A stretch of DNA of 64,000 nucleotides from JBNKHG01 sp050290225. Lineage in GTDB: Bacteria; Pseudomonadota; Gammaproteobacteria; Pseudomonadales; Cellvibrionaceae. Positions 43,958 through 52,263 of the stretch are shown here, in pieces (the stretch's first letter is position 1; every line of letters starts with the position of its first letter). Location of the stretch: positions 1-64,000 of the forward strand of contig JBNKHG010000076.1 in NCBI GenBank assembly GCA_050290225.1. The letters run 5' to 3'. A model generated the notes under the pieces. It was not told the origin of the DNA. It was given only the letters and a program-made list of their open reading frames with translations, and did no database searches. The translations under genes were made by a program, and so were the position numbers.

Positions 43958-45121
43958 ATGGCTGTTAAGTTGATGACTGAACTGGATCTCGCGGGAAAGC
44001 GGGTGCTGATTCGCGAAGATCTCAACGTCCCCGTCAAAGACGGTGTGGTCACATCCGACGCCCGTATCCGCGCTGCGCTGCCCACCATCGAGCGGGCGCT
44101 CAAGGCCGGGGCCAGGGTGATGGTAATGTCCCACCTGGGTCGTCCCACCGAAGGCGAGTATGCCGAGGAGTTTTCACTGAAGCCAGTGGCCGACCATTTG
44201 GGGCAGTTGCTGGGTCGCCAAGTCCCGGTGATTAAGGACTGGCAAGGGGGAATCGATCTGCAGGAGGGTGAATTGGCACTGCTGGAGAATGTGCGATTCA
44301 ACCCAGGAGAGAAAAAGGATGAAGAAAGCCTGGCCAAGGCTTACGCTGCTCTCTGCGATGTATTCGTAATGGATGCCTTTGGCACCGCCCACCGAGCCCA
44401 GGCTTCCACCCACGGTGTGGCCCGGTTCGCTCCCGTTGCCTGTGCTGGCCCCCTGTTGGCCAACGAATTGGATGCGCTGGAAAAAGCCCTCGCCAATCCC
44501 GCTCGGCCCATGGTGGCCATTGTCGGCGGCTCCAAGGTGTCCACTAAATTAACGGTGCTGGAAACCCTGTCCGACAAGGTGGATCAGCTGATAGTCGGGG
44601 GAGGTATCGCCAATACTTTCCTGGCGGCTGCCGGTAAGCCGGTTGGCAAGTCCCTCTACGAGAAGGACCTGATCCCCAATGCCAAGGCATTGATGGCAAG
44701 ATGTGATATCCCCGTGCCCAGTGATGTGGTGACCGGTAAGGAATTCTCGGAAACGGCGGCTGCCGAACTTAAGTCTGCGGATGCGGTGGTGGACGACGAT
44801 ATGATTTTTGATATCGGTCCCGAGTCGGCCCGGGAGCTGGCCGGAATTTTGGCCAAAGCCAAGACCATTATCTGGAACGGTCCAGTGGGCGTGTTTGAAT
44901 TCGACCAGTTTGGCGCCGGTACCCAGGCTGTGTCCAAGGCCATTGCCGACAGCGACGGCTTCTCCATTGCCGGAGGTGGCGACACCCTGGCCGCGGTGGA
45001 CAAATACGACATCGCTGATAAGGTGTCTTATATCTCTACGGGTGGTGGCGCCTTCCTCGAATATGTCGAGGGTAAAGTCCTGCCGGCAGTTGCCGTGCTG
45101 GAAGCGCGTGCCGACGATTAA
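43958..45121 (+). CDS. pgk: Phosphoglycerate kinase
   Basis: Glycolytic kinase interconverting 1,3-bisphosphoglycerate and 3-phosphoglycerate with ADP/ATP. The 387 residues equal E. coli Pgk in length. Motifs: LIREDLNVPVKDGVVTSDARI, VMSHLGRPTEGEY, LLENVRFNPGEKKDE, AIVGGSKVSTKL and the nucleotide-binding SIAGGGDTLAAVDKY. It lies between epd and fba with short spacers, so it is operonic. Confidence 0.98.
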   Translation: MAVKLMTELDLAGKRVLIREDLNVPVKDGVVTSDARIRAALPTIERALKAGARVMVMSHLGRPTEGEYAEEFSLKPVADHLGQLLGRQVPVIKDWQGGIDLQEGELALLENVRFNPGEKKDEESLAKAYAALCDVFVMDAFGTAHRAQASTHGVARFAPVACAGPLLANELDALEKALANPARPMVAIVGGSKVSTKLTVLETLSDKVDQLIVGGGIANTFLAAAGKPVGKSLYEKDLIPNAKALMARCDIPVPSDVVTGKEFSETAAAELKSADAVVDDDMIFDIGPESARELAGILAKAKTIIWNGPVGVFEFDQFGAGTQAVSKAIADSDGFSIAGGGDTLAAVDKYDIADKVSYISTGGGAFLEYVEGKVLPAVAVLEARADD

Positions 45122-45205
45122 TCGTTAAATTTTACAGATCTGCGGCCTGCGCGAAATCGCGGTTTGGCGCGGGCCGCTATAAGAAGACAAGACAGGATTA
45201 GGATT

Positions 45206-46270
45206 ATGGCTCTGATTAGCATGCGTCAACTGTTGGACCACGCCGCTGAAAACGGCTATGGGGTGCCAGCCTTTAATGTAAACAACCTGGAGCAAATGCG
45301 CGCCATTATGGAGGCGGCGGACCAGACCAATTCACCGGTGATCGTGCAGGCCTCCGCCGGCGCACGCAAGTATGCGGGTGCGCCCTTTCTGCGCCACCTG
45401 ATTCTGGCCGCTATCGAGGAGTTTCCCCATATTCCGGTGTGTATGCACCAGGACCACGGTACCTCCCCATCCGTGTGCCAGCGCTCCATCCAGTTGGGTT
45501 TCAGTTCTGTGATGATGGACGGCTCCCTGGGGGAAGACGGTAAAACGCCTGCCAGCTACGAGTACAATGTCGATGTTACCCGTCGCACGGTGGAGATGGC
45601 CCACGCCTGCGGTGTTTCCGTAGAGGGAGAGCTGGGTTGCCTGGGTTCCCTGGAAACCGGCGAGGCCGGTGAGGAAGACGGTGTTGGCGCCGAAGGTAAG
45701 TTGACTCATGAGCAGATGTTGACCGACCCGGAGGAGGCGGCCGATTTCGTCAACAAAACCAATGTTGATGCGCTGGCCATCGCTTGCGGTACTTCCCACG
45801 GTGCATACAAATTCACACGCCCACCCACCGGTGACATTCTCGCCATCGACCGGATCAAGGAAATTCACGCCCGTATCCCCAACACCCACTTGGTGATGCA
45901 CGGTTCTTCGTCGGTGCCCCAGGAGTGGTTGGCGGTGATCAATGAGTACGGTGGTGAGATTCCGGAGACCTACGGTGTACCGGTAGAGCAGATTTGCGAA
46001 GGTATCAAGCACGGTGTGCGCAAGGTCAATATCGATACCGATCTGCGTCTGGCCTCGACCGGAGCTGTACGCCGCTTTCTATCCCAAAACAAATCGGAGT
46101 TCGATCCACGCAAATACCTGAAGGAAACCGTCGCCGCAATGAGAGATATCTGTGTGGCGCGCTATGAAGCCTTTGGTACCGCCGGCAACGCTGATAAAAT
46201 TACGCCCTTCGGCCTGGAAGCCATGTTCAGCCGCTATTCCAGCGGTGAACTGGATGCGAGGGTCAACTGA
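45206..46270 (+). CDS. fba: Fructose-1,6-bisphosphate aldolase, class II
   Basis: Zinc-dependent aldolase of glycolysis and gluconeogenesis. From ATG 45206 (AGGA upstream) it is 354 residues of the long Calvin-cycle/Pseudomonas type. It begins MALISMRQLLDHAAENGYG, with zinc-binding VCMHQDHGTSPSVC, GFSSVMMDGSLGEDGKTP, LVMHGSSSVPQEWL and GVRKVNIDTDLRLAST. A strong terminator follows within 12 bp, ending the tktA-epd-pgk-fba operon. Confidence 0.96.
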   Translation: MALISMRQLLDHAAENGYGVPAFNVNNLEQMRAIMEAADQTNSPVIVQASAGARKYAGAPFLRHLILAAIEEFPHIPVCMHQDHGTSPSVCQRSIQLGFSSVMMDGSLGEDGKTPASYEYNVDVTRRTVEMAHACGVSVEGELGCLGSLETGEAGEEDGVGAEGKLTHEQMLTDPEEAADFVNKTNVDALAIACGTSHGAYKFTRPPTGDILAIDRIKEIHARIPNTHLVMHGSSSVPQEWLAVINEYGGEIPETYGVPVEQICEGIKHGVRKVNIDTDLRLASTGAVRRFLSQNKSEFDPRKYLKETVAAMRDICVARYEAFGTAGNADKITPFGLEAMFSRYSSGELDARVN

Positions 46271-46279
46271 GCCGGCGCT

Positions 46280-46310
46280 AAAAAAAGGCGGATTTGATTC
46301 CGCCTTTTTT
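46280..46310 (+). terminator. Rho-independent terminator after fba
   Basis: Stem GGCGGA/TCCGCC bounded by A-run and T6, starting 10 nt past the fba stop. The symmetric A/T flanks would let it work in either direction. Confidence 0.92.
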
Positions 46311-46330
46311 ATGCCCGGCTTCTTCATACG

Positions 46331-47296
46331 ATGAAAAGGGAACATCTCAGTCAACTGCGTGAACAACTGCCGGCACTTGCCTTTGTGCCCGAATTGGATG
46401 GCGACTTCCAGGCAAACCCCTTGGCGCAGCAATATCTGGATTTCTACGGTATTAATTTTGCCGCTGAAATGACGGGCCTGTGCCATGGTTTTGGTGTGCT
46501 CGACGTGGAAGATTACCGCCTTGCCACTCACTACTGGCTGCCGCAGGAGGCCAGGGGTGCCCTGTTTTTAGTGCATGGTTACTACGACCATGTTGGGCTT
46601 TATGGCCATGTCATTCGCTTTGCCCTGCAGTCGGGGCTCGCGGTGGTGGCCTTTGACCTCCCCGGCCACGGGCTCAGTACCGGCGCCCTCGCAGTCATCG
46701 ACTCGTTTGACGCTTACGCCAATGCCCTGGAGCGATTGGTTCAATCGATGGGTAAGTTGTTACCCCGGCCCTGGCACCTGATCGGCCAGAGCACCGGTGG
46801 AGCGGTGATCCTGAATCATTTATGGCGCTTCGAATCGCAAGATTTCGAAAAAGTGATGCTGTTGGCGCCCCTGATCCGAGCCCACCGCTGGGCCTGGGTG
46901 AATCTGGCGCATATGTTACTAAGTGCTTTTGTCTCCCAGATCGACCGCGCATTCGCTGCCAGTAGTCACGATGAAAACTTCAATCGCTTTCTGGCGGAGA
47001 GGGATCCTCTACAAGCCAGGATTGTGTCGGTGCCCTGGGTAGGGGCAATGAAGCGGTGGGTCAAAGACTTTGTCTCTTTTGCACCCAAGTCTACGCCGGT
47101 GTTGTTAGTGCAGGGCGATGCCGACACTACGGTCGATTGGCGTTTCAATATACCCCTGATTCAGGCCAAGCTGCCGGTGCATCGATTACAAATTATCGCT
47201 GGAGCCCGTCATCAATTGGTCAATGAAAGCGAACGCTATCGGCAGGAGTTGTTTGGCATCCTCAGCGACTATTTACAACAACCGCACCAACGCTAA
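46331..47296 (+). CDS. Alpha/beta hydrolase (monoacylglycerol-lipase-like serine hydrolase)
   Basis: 321-residue soluble hydrolase. It has LFLVHGYYDHVGLYGHV (oxyanion region), FDLPGHGLSTG, nucleophile elbow GQSTGGAVI, acid residue in LLVQGDADTTVDW and catalytic His in IAGARHQLVNES: a complete triad of the Hydrolase_4/lysophospholipase group. No signal peptide is seen. The substrate is unknown. It starts 20 bp after the fba terminator without an obvious ribosome-binding site, so the start is less certain. A second, unrelated hydrolase follows after 16 bp. Confidence 0.82.
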   Translation: MKREHLSQLREQLPALAFVPELDGDFQANPLAQQYLDFYGINFAAEMTGLCHGFGVLDVEDYRLATHYWLPQEARGALFLVHGYYDHVGLYGHVIRFALQSGLAVVAFDLPGHGLSTGALAVIDSFDAYANALERLVQSMGKLLPRPWHLIGQSTGGAVILNHLWRFESQDFEKVMLLAPLIRAHRWAWVNLAHMLLSAFVSQIDRAFAASSHDENFNRFLAERDPLQARIVSVPWVGAMKRWVKDFVSFAPKSTPVLLVQGDADTTVDWRFNIPLIQAKLPVHRLQIIAGARHQLVNESERYRQELFGILSDYLQQPHQR

Positions 47297-47312
47297 CCCT
47301 GGAGGTGAAATC

Positions 47313-48251
47313 ATGTCTGGCAGTCAGGATTCTTTGAGCGGGAAGCAACCACTGGCGCAGGTGATAGATCATTTGCGCTGCCTGGCGACTGAGACCACCC
47401 AAGTGCGAGCCGATGTCGGCCGGCGACGGGAATTGATTGATGGCTACTTTGCAGCCGCGCCGGAAATCATGGCGGGGGCGCTCGAACCTCAGGTTGTATC
47501 GATTGAAGACCGCCAGGCCTATTGGTTTGTCCCCGAAGGTGCCGACACCCGACGACGCCTGCTCTATATCCACGGCGGATCATGGATGTCCGGATCAGTT
47601 GTCGGCTATGCGGCACTGTGCAGTCGCCTGGCCCGGGCCAGTGGTTGTGCGTTGTTGTTTATCGACTATGCCCTGATGCCTGAGCATCCGTTTCCCGAAG
47701 GGCTTAATAACTGTGTTGCTGCCTACCATTGGATGAGCGACAACGGCCCGGATGGCGACTCTCCGGCTGTGCGCACTTATATCGTCGGGGATTCCGCCGG
47801 AGGCAATCTGACCCTGGCTTCACTGTTGAGTCTCAAACAGAAGGGGGCGCCGCTACCGGACGCTGTCATAGCCATGTCGCCCTGCACGGATTTCACCGGT
47901 AGCGGTGAATCTATGCAAACCCGGCGTGAGGCCGATCCGATTATTCTGCCGGAAGCCATTCCGCTTCTGGCCCAGATGTACTTGCAAAACGGTGACTGCC
48001 CGACTCAGCCGCTGGTATCGCCGCTGTTTGGCGAACTGTCGGGACTGCCACCGTTGCTACTACAGACGGGAGACGCGGAAGTCCTGCTCGACGATACCCT
48101 TCGCTTTGCCGAAAAGGCGGAAGCTGCCGGTGTCGATGTTACGCTGGATGTCTGGCCTGAGATGATCCATGTATTTCAGGGTTTTGCACCATTGTTACCC
48201 CAGGCCGTTGAAGCGATAGGGCGGATGGCGGATTTTATTAGAAGCCATTGA
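47313..48251 (+). CDS. Alpha/beta hydrolase, hormone-sensitive-lipase family esterase
   Basis: 312 residues from an ATG with an excellent GGAGGTGAAATC upstream. HSL (family IV) hallmarks: the oxyanion motif HGGSW, nucleophile GDSAGGNLTLASLL, and Asp/His residues in the C-terminal half (LDVWPEMIHVFQGF). No signal peptide, so a cytoplasmic carboxylesterase or lipase is likely; the substrate is unknown. It sits 16 bp after the other hydrolase, suggesting a two-gene transcript, and is followed by a bidirectional terminator shared with serA. Confidence 0.88.
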   Translation: MSGSQDSLSGKQPLAQVIDHLRCLATETTQVRADVGRRRELIDGYFAAAPEIMAGALEPQVVSIEDRQAYWFVPEGADTRRRLLYIHGGSWMSGSVVGYAALCSRLARASGCALLFIDYALMPEHPFPEGLNNCVAAYHWMSDNGPDGDSPAVRTYIVGDSAGGNLTLASLLSLKQKGAPLPDAVIAMSPCTDFTGSGESMQTRREADPIILPEAIPLLAQMYLQNGDCPTQPLVSPLFGELSGLPPLLLQTGDAEVLLDDTLRFAEKAEAAGVDVTLDVWPEMIHVFQGFAPLLPQAVEAIGRMADFIRSH

Positions 48252-48294
48252 AAATATTACAGAAAGGAACATAGAGGCCGAGCGCAAATCTTAA

Positions 48295-48332
48295 GGCACA
48301 AAAAAACCGCCCGAGGGCGGCTTTTTTGTGCC
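48295..48332. terminator. Bidirectional terminator between the esterase gene and serA
   Basis: Nearly perfect 38-bp palindrome: GGCACAAAAAA, then CCGCCC-GA-GGGCGG, then TTTTTTGTGCC. It serves both converging genes and begins 43 nt past the esterase stop and 11 nt past the serA stop. Confidence 0.95.
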
Positions 48333-48343
48333 TATGGCGATGA

Positions 48344-49576
48344 TCAGTACAGCACCCGGCAGCGAATAGTGCCCTCGATACTGCGTAACTTCTGAAGCGC
48401 TACGTCACTGTAGTCGGCATCGATATCCACCACTACATAGCCCACATTTTCGTTGGTTTCCAAATGCTGGGCGGAAATATTGATATTGTTTTCCGAAAAC
48501 ACCTGGTTGATGGCGGTGAGCATACCGGGCACGTTCTTGTGTATATGCAACAAGCGATGTACATCGGCGTGCAGGGGCAGTGCCACTTCCGGGAAGTTGA
48601 CGGAGCTGGTGGTAGTGCCGTTGTCAGAGTATTTGGCCAGTTTCTCTGCCACTTCCACGCCGATATTTTCCTGGGCCTCCATGGTGGAACCGCCGATATG
48701 GGGTGTCAATATGGCATTGTCGAACTCGCGCAGCGGAGAGATAAACTCCTCATCGTTGCCCCGGGGTTCCACCGGGAAGACATCGATAGCCGTGCCAGCC
48801 AGGTGGCCGGATCTCAGGCCTCCGGCCAGTGCGTCGATATCCACCACAGTGCCGCGAGAGGCATTGAGCAGGATCGCGCCTTTTTTCATCTGTGCGATTT
48901 CGGTGGCGCCGATCAAATTCTTGGTGGATCCGGTCTCGGGGACGTGCAGGCTAACGATATCGGATTCAGCCAGGAGTTCGTTCAGGGACCGCACCTGCGA
49001 GGCGTTGCCCAGAGGTAGTTTGGTGATCACATCATAGAAACGCACTTTCATGCCCAGGGATTCGGCCAGGACACTGACCTGACTTCCGATGGAACCATAG
49101 CCGACCACACCCAGGACCTTGCCCCGGATCTCATAAGACTTGGCTGCGGACTTCTGCCAGCCGCCACGGTGGCAGACCGCGTTCTTTTCAGGGATGCCAC
49201 GCAACAACAGAATCGCTTCGGCTATAACCAGTTCGGCCACAGAGCGGGTGTTGGAGTAGGGGGCGTTAAAGACGGCCACGCCATATTCCTGGGCTGCTGT
49301 AAGATCCACCTGGTTGGTGCCGATGCAGAAACAGCCCACAGCGATCAGCTTCGGGGCATTCTCGAAAATCCGGCGAGTTAGCTGGGTGCGGGAGCGGATG
49401 CCGATAAAGTGGGCATCTTTAACGCGCTCGATCAACTCTTCTTCCGGAAGCGAGGCCTTCAAGTGCACCACGTTGGTATAGCCTTCGGCGTTCAGGGTAT
49501 CCACAGCAGACTGGTGCACCCCTTCCAGCAGCAGGAACTTGATCTTGCTTTTGTCGAGTGATGTGGTCTTGACCAT
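48344..49576 (-). CDS. serA: D-3-phosphoglycerate dehydrogenase
   Basis: First step of serine synthesis. 410 residues, the E. coli-type short form with a C-terminal ACT domain for serine feedback inhibition. Motifs: IGIRSRTQLTRRI, GYGSIGSQVSVLAESLGM (NAD site), HVPETGSTKNLIG, NASRGTVVDIDAL, TPHIGGSTMEAQENIG, and the ACT segment HIHKNVPGMLTAINQVFSE. The frame begins MVKTTSLDKSKIKFLLLEG as in relatives. Confidence 0.97.
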   Translation of the reverse strand: MVKTTSLDKSKIKFLLLEGVHQSAVDTLNAEGYTNVVHLKASLPEEELIERVKDAHFIGIRSRTQLTRRIFENAPKLIAVGCFCIGTNQVDLTAAQEYGVAVFNAPYSNTRSVAELVIAEAILLLRGIPEKNAVCHRGGWQKSAAKSYEIRGKVLGVVGYGSIGSQVSVLAESLGMKVRFYDVITKLPLGNASQVRSLNELLAESDIVSLHVPETGSTKNLIGATEIAQMKKGAILLNASRGTVVDIDALAGGLRSGHLAGTAIDVFPVEPRGNDEEFISPLREFDNAILTPHIGGSTMEAQENIGVEVAEKLAKYSDNGTTTSSVNFPEVALPLHADVHRLLHIHKNVPGMLTAINQVFSENNINISAQHLETNENVGYVVVDIDADYSDVALQKLRSIEGTIRCRVLY

Positions 49577-49804
49577 AAGGATATTTCTACCTCGAAAATG
49601 CGGGTGGGGCTGCCAGCGCCACGTGGGAATACAGTTACATGGCCGCTGTTGCGGAGCAGTGCAACGGGCGCCCTGCTAAAAAGCGCGCATTCTAGCACAG
49701 TTCATCGGCGATTGTGGCGGGGAGAATAATGGCTATAAACGCAGGAAATAGTAACCATTGGCCACTAAGCGGAGGCTTTAGCAGCGGAATGCTTTGAAGT
49801 TGGA

Positions 49805-49838
49805 GCTCTCTATTCTGACCGCGGCCAAAATAGAGAGC
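49805..49838 (-). other. Stem-loop downstream of the cold-shock gene
   Basis: Perfect 10-bp arms gctctctatt/aatagagagc with a 14-nt loop lie 10 nt past the cold-shock gene stop. There is no T-tail after the stem on the minus strand, so it may act as a 3'-end stabiliser or Rho-associated hairpin rather than an intrinsic terminator. Confidence 0.5.
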
Positions 49839-49847
49839 GGTTGGCCA

Positions 49848-50057
49848 TTACTCGGGAGTAACGTTCTCGGCCTGGGGACCTTTTTGGCCCTGAACCACTT
49901 CGAAGGTCACCTTCTGGCCTTCATGCAGGGTGCGGCGGCCAGTGCCGTTGATGGCGCGGAAATGTACAAACACATCGGAGTCGCCTTCACGTTCAATAAA
50001 CCCGAAACCCTTCTCGTCATTAAACCATTTGACGACACCGGAAACTAAATCTGACAT
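49848..50057 (-). CDS. Cold-shock domain protein (CspA family)
   Basis: 69-residue single cold-shock domain: VKWFNDEKGFGFIE (RNP1), VFVHFRAI (RNP2), GQKVTFEVVQGQKGPQAENV. It binds single-stranded nucleic acid and acts as an RNA chaperone or antiterminator. The start at 50057 has GAGGACGTT upstream; the frame extends five codons further. The long AT-containing upstream region is consistent with the extended 5' leaders typical of csp mRNAs, but no conserved cold-box was identified. Confidence 0.95.
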   Translation of the reverse strand: MSDLVSGVVKWFNDEKGFGFIEREGDSDVFVHFRAINGTGRRTLHEGQKVTFEVVQGQKGPQAENVTPE

Positions 50058-50509
50058 AACGTCCTCATCCACTTATTTATGCCCCGGGGAGGCAGACTCC
50101 ACCAGGTGATATTGCGACTGCGGTGGTAACACCCCAGTCAGTTCTAACGCCAGCGGTTTAAGGCTTGGCGCTTCCAACAGCCAAAACGCCGATCTCAACA
50201 GAGAGGACAGTTACATTTAACAGGCGAATATAAACTACAGCCTCCGCAACCCGTGCGGTGGCCGGACAAGGCGGGACCTCGACGATACACTGCGGAATGG
50301 GTGACTTGGGCCTTAGGGATATACATGGAGCGGTGTTAGATGTAGCAACTAGCAGTCTTGTTATGTTGGAACCCCCATGCTACCTCAAAACTCTCTCTAA
50401 TAACCACTATCTCGCGACAATTAATTTCGACTTTTCTCGGCAGCTGGTGGATCTCGAAATCCGGGGCGTGTGAGGCTGTGTTAGTCCAGCCACTTGCGGA
50501 CCATACAGG
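50058..50509. other. Spacer upstream of the cold-shock gene (452 bp)
   Basis: No gene is supported; a 71-codon plus-strand frame has no motif or ribosome-binding site. The half nearest the cold-shock gene is expected to hold its promoter and leader. The other half carries the 3' flank of the DUF3144 gene. Confidence 0.45.
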
Positions 50510-50785
50510 CTATTCGCCGGAGCTGGGTTTTTCCAGCGGGTTGGCGATATAGTCATCCAGTTGTTCGATCAGCAAATCTCGGTAGTGTTTGGTCAGGTAT
50601 TTGACCGCAGCGTCCTTTTCGTCGGCCAGATCGTCAGTGTTGGCAGCCACCACAAAGGCGTTATAACGGGCGGCGGCGTACTGCAGGGCGGAGTTGACGA
50701 TGTCGGGTGACAGCATTTCCGCCTTTTCATTGGCTTCGGTAAGCAGGGCGTCCACCAGGGTCCAGAAGTCTTGATCCTTGCTCAT
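50510..50785 (-). CDS. DUF3144-like small protein
   Basis: 91-residue acidic, helical, cytoplasmic protein. It resembles the DUF3144 family (FWTLVDALLTEANEKAE start and SALQYAAARYNAFVVAAN core), whose function is unknown. No signal peptide or membrane segment. It is upstream of nothing on its strand; a dispersed repeat lies just behind its start. Confidence 0.7.
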   Translation of the reverse strand: MSKDQDFWTLVDALLTEANEKAEMLSPDIVNSALQYAAARYNAFVVAANTDDLADEKDAAVKYLTKHYRDLLIEQLDDYIANPLEKPSSGE

Positions 50786-50838
50786 GGAGAGTATGTCTCT
50801 AATTCAGGTTTTGTGTTGCAGAAATTGCGGCTCACGGA

Positions 50839-50967
50839 CTAGTGTAGTGTCTCATATAAGATGACGCACGAGCCCCCATATAGGGGTTTACGGCGTGTTT
50901 CTGCGCTCAGGCCGGATCGAAGCCTACTTACCTATATCCGTCAATATCACCTTGAAGGAGTACTAGA
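50839..50967. repeat. CTAG-flanked repeat element, including 61-bp repeat copy 2 (50907-50967)
   Basis: The right part (50907-50967) matches 3649-3709 at 58 of 61 positions. The left part (from 50841, GTGTAGTGTCTCATAT) matches the outer arm of the cruciform element at 3337-3594. CTAG occurs at both edges (50839-50842 and 50963-50966); the right one supplies the ubiI TAG stop codon. No coding capacity. It looks like a small non-autonomous element; CTAG could be its target duplication. Confidence 0.8.
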
Positions 50968-52207
50968 GTCCCATCGCCTGTTTGATAATAAAATTCTTAA
51001 GTAGCGGTAGCTGGTCCAACTGCGCCATACCGGCGTTGCGAACCCAGCGCAGGGGCAGATGCCTGCTGCCAAACAATCGCTTGAAACCCTCCATGGCGCT
51101 CATCATGCCCAGGTTGCTACCCAGGCGCTGGCGCTGGTAGCGGCGCAGGATAGAGTAGTCGCCGAGGGGCAGGCCCCGGGCCTGGCCTCGCCGGATTTCC
51201 GCCACCAGGGCAGTGGCGTCCAACAGCCCAAGGTTGACTCCCTGGCCCGCCAGAGGGTGAATGGTGTGGGCGGCATCGCCGACCAGGGCGATGCCCGGTT
51301 GGATATACTCCACCGCGTGACGTTGTCGCAGGGGCAGGCAAAAGCGCGGATCGCTGTGTTCAACCGGCCCCAGTCTCAATTCCAGTGCCTGGCCCAGGGC
51401 ATTACAAAACGCGGCATCATCCAGTGCCATCAGCTCGTCAGCCAGGGTCGACTCCGCGGACCAGACAATGGACGAGAAGTGGCTGTCGGAGGAGCCTGTG
51501 TTGGTCAGCTGCAATGGCAGAAAAGCGAGGGGCCCGGTGCTCATAAAACGCTGCCATGCGGTGAACTGGTGAGGCAGTTCGGTACGCACCGTGGTGACTA
51601 TAGCCTTGTGGCCATAGTCCCATTCGCGGGTTCTTACCCGGGCCATCCTGCGGACAAAGGAATTTGCGCCGTCGGCGGCAACCAGCAGGGGCGTCTTGAA
51701 CTGGCTGCCGTCGGCCAGGGTGATCTGCACCGGCTGCCCTGGAGTGGGCGGCGCCTGCAGGTCGGCAACCCTGGCTGGGCGTAGCAGCTCCACCCCGGGG
51801 CTGTCGGCCAGACATTGGAGCACGGCCCGGGTGACCACCGAGTTTTCGATAATATGGCCCAGATTGGGTTGCTGTACATCCCGGCAGTCAAAGTGGATGC
51901 TGGCCGTACCCTCGCTGTCCCAGACATGCATATCGGTATAGGGGCATAGCCGGGCCTCGGTAATAAACGACCAGGCGCCGAAACTCGCCAGAAATTGCTC
52001 GGAAGACCGGGTTAACGCTACCACCCGCGGATCGAAATTGTTGCCACTGAAGGTATGGGGCTCAGGGCCGGCTTCGATCAGGGCGATACGCAGTGGTCGC
52101 TCGGTCCGGGCCAACGCACAGGCAATCGATGCGCCAACCATGCCGGCGCCGACAATCACGATATCGTAGGTTGTGGATCCGTGGTTGGTCGAGGACTCTG
52201 TGCTCAC
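50963..52207 (-). CDS. ubiI: FAD-dependent ubiquinone-biosynthesis hydroxylase (UbiI/VisC type)
   Basis: 414-residue flavin monooxygenase of the UbiH/UbiI/UbiF group, probably the C5 hydroxylase of ubiquinone synthesis. FAD motifs: VIVGAGMVGASIACALA at the N-terminus, the middle ADGANSFVRRMA and the C-terminal GDAAHTIHPLAGQGVNLGLLDA. The assignment to UbiI rests on position after ubiH (pepP-ubiH-ubiI order) rather than on residue-level diagnostics. Its TAG stop lies in the dispersed repeat. Confidence 0.85.
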   Translation of the reverse strand: MSTESSTNHGSTTYDIVIVGAGMVGASIACALARTERPLRIALIEAGPEPHTFSGNNFDPRVVALTRSSEQFLASFGAWSFITEARLCPYTDMHVWDSEGTASIHFDCRDVQQPNLGHIIENSVVTRAVLQCLADSPGVELLRPARVADLQAPPTPGQPVQITLADGSQFKTPLLVAADGANSFVRRMARVRTREWDYGHKAIVTTVRTELPHQFTAWQRFMSTGPLAFLPLQLTNTGSSDSHFSSIVWSAESTLADELMALDDAAFCNALGQALELRLGPVEHSDPRFCLPLRQRHAVEYIQPGIALVGDAAHTIHPLAGQGVNLGLLDATALVAEIRRGQARGLPLGDYSILRRYQRQRLGSNLGMMSAMEGFKRLFGSRHLPLRWVRNAGMAQLDQLPLLKNFIIKQAMGL

Positions 52208-52263
52208 ACTGGCTTACTCGGTTGGTGACTGGTAAACATGGTTTCTGTTTTTCTCTCCCGGTT

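Noticed and set aside
50258..50473. 71-codon frame upstream of the cold-shock gene
   Set aside because: No ribosome-binding site, no motif, and it falls in the probable regulatory region.
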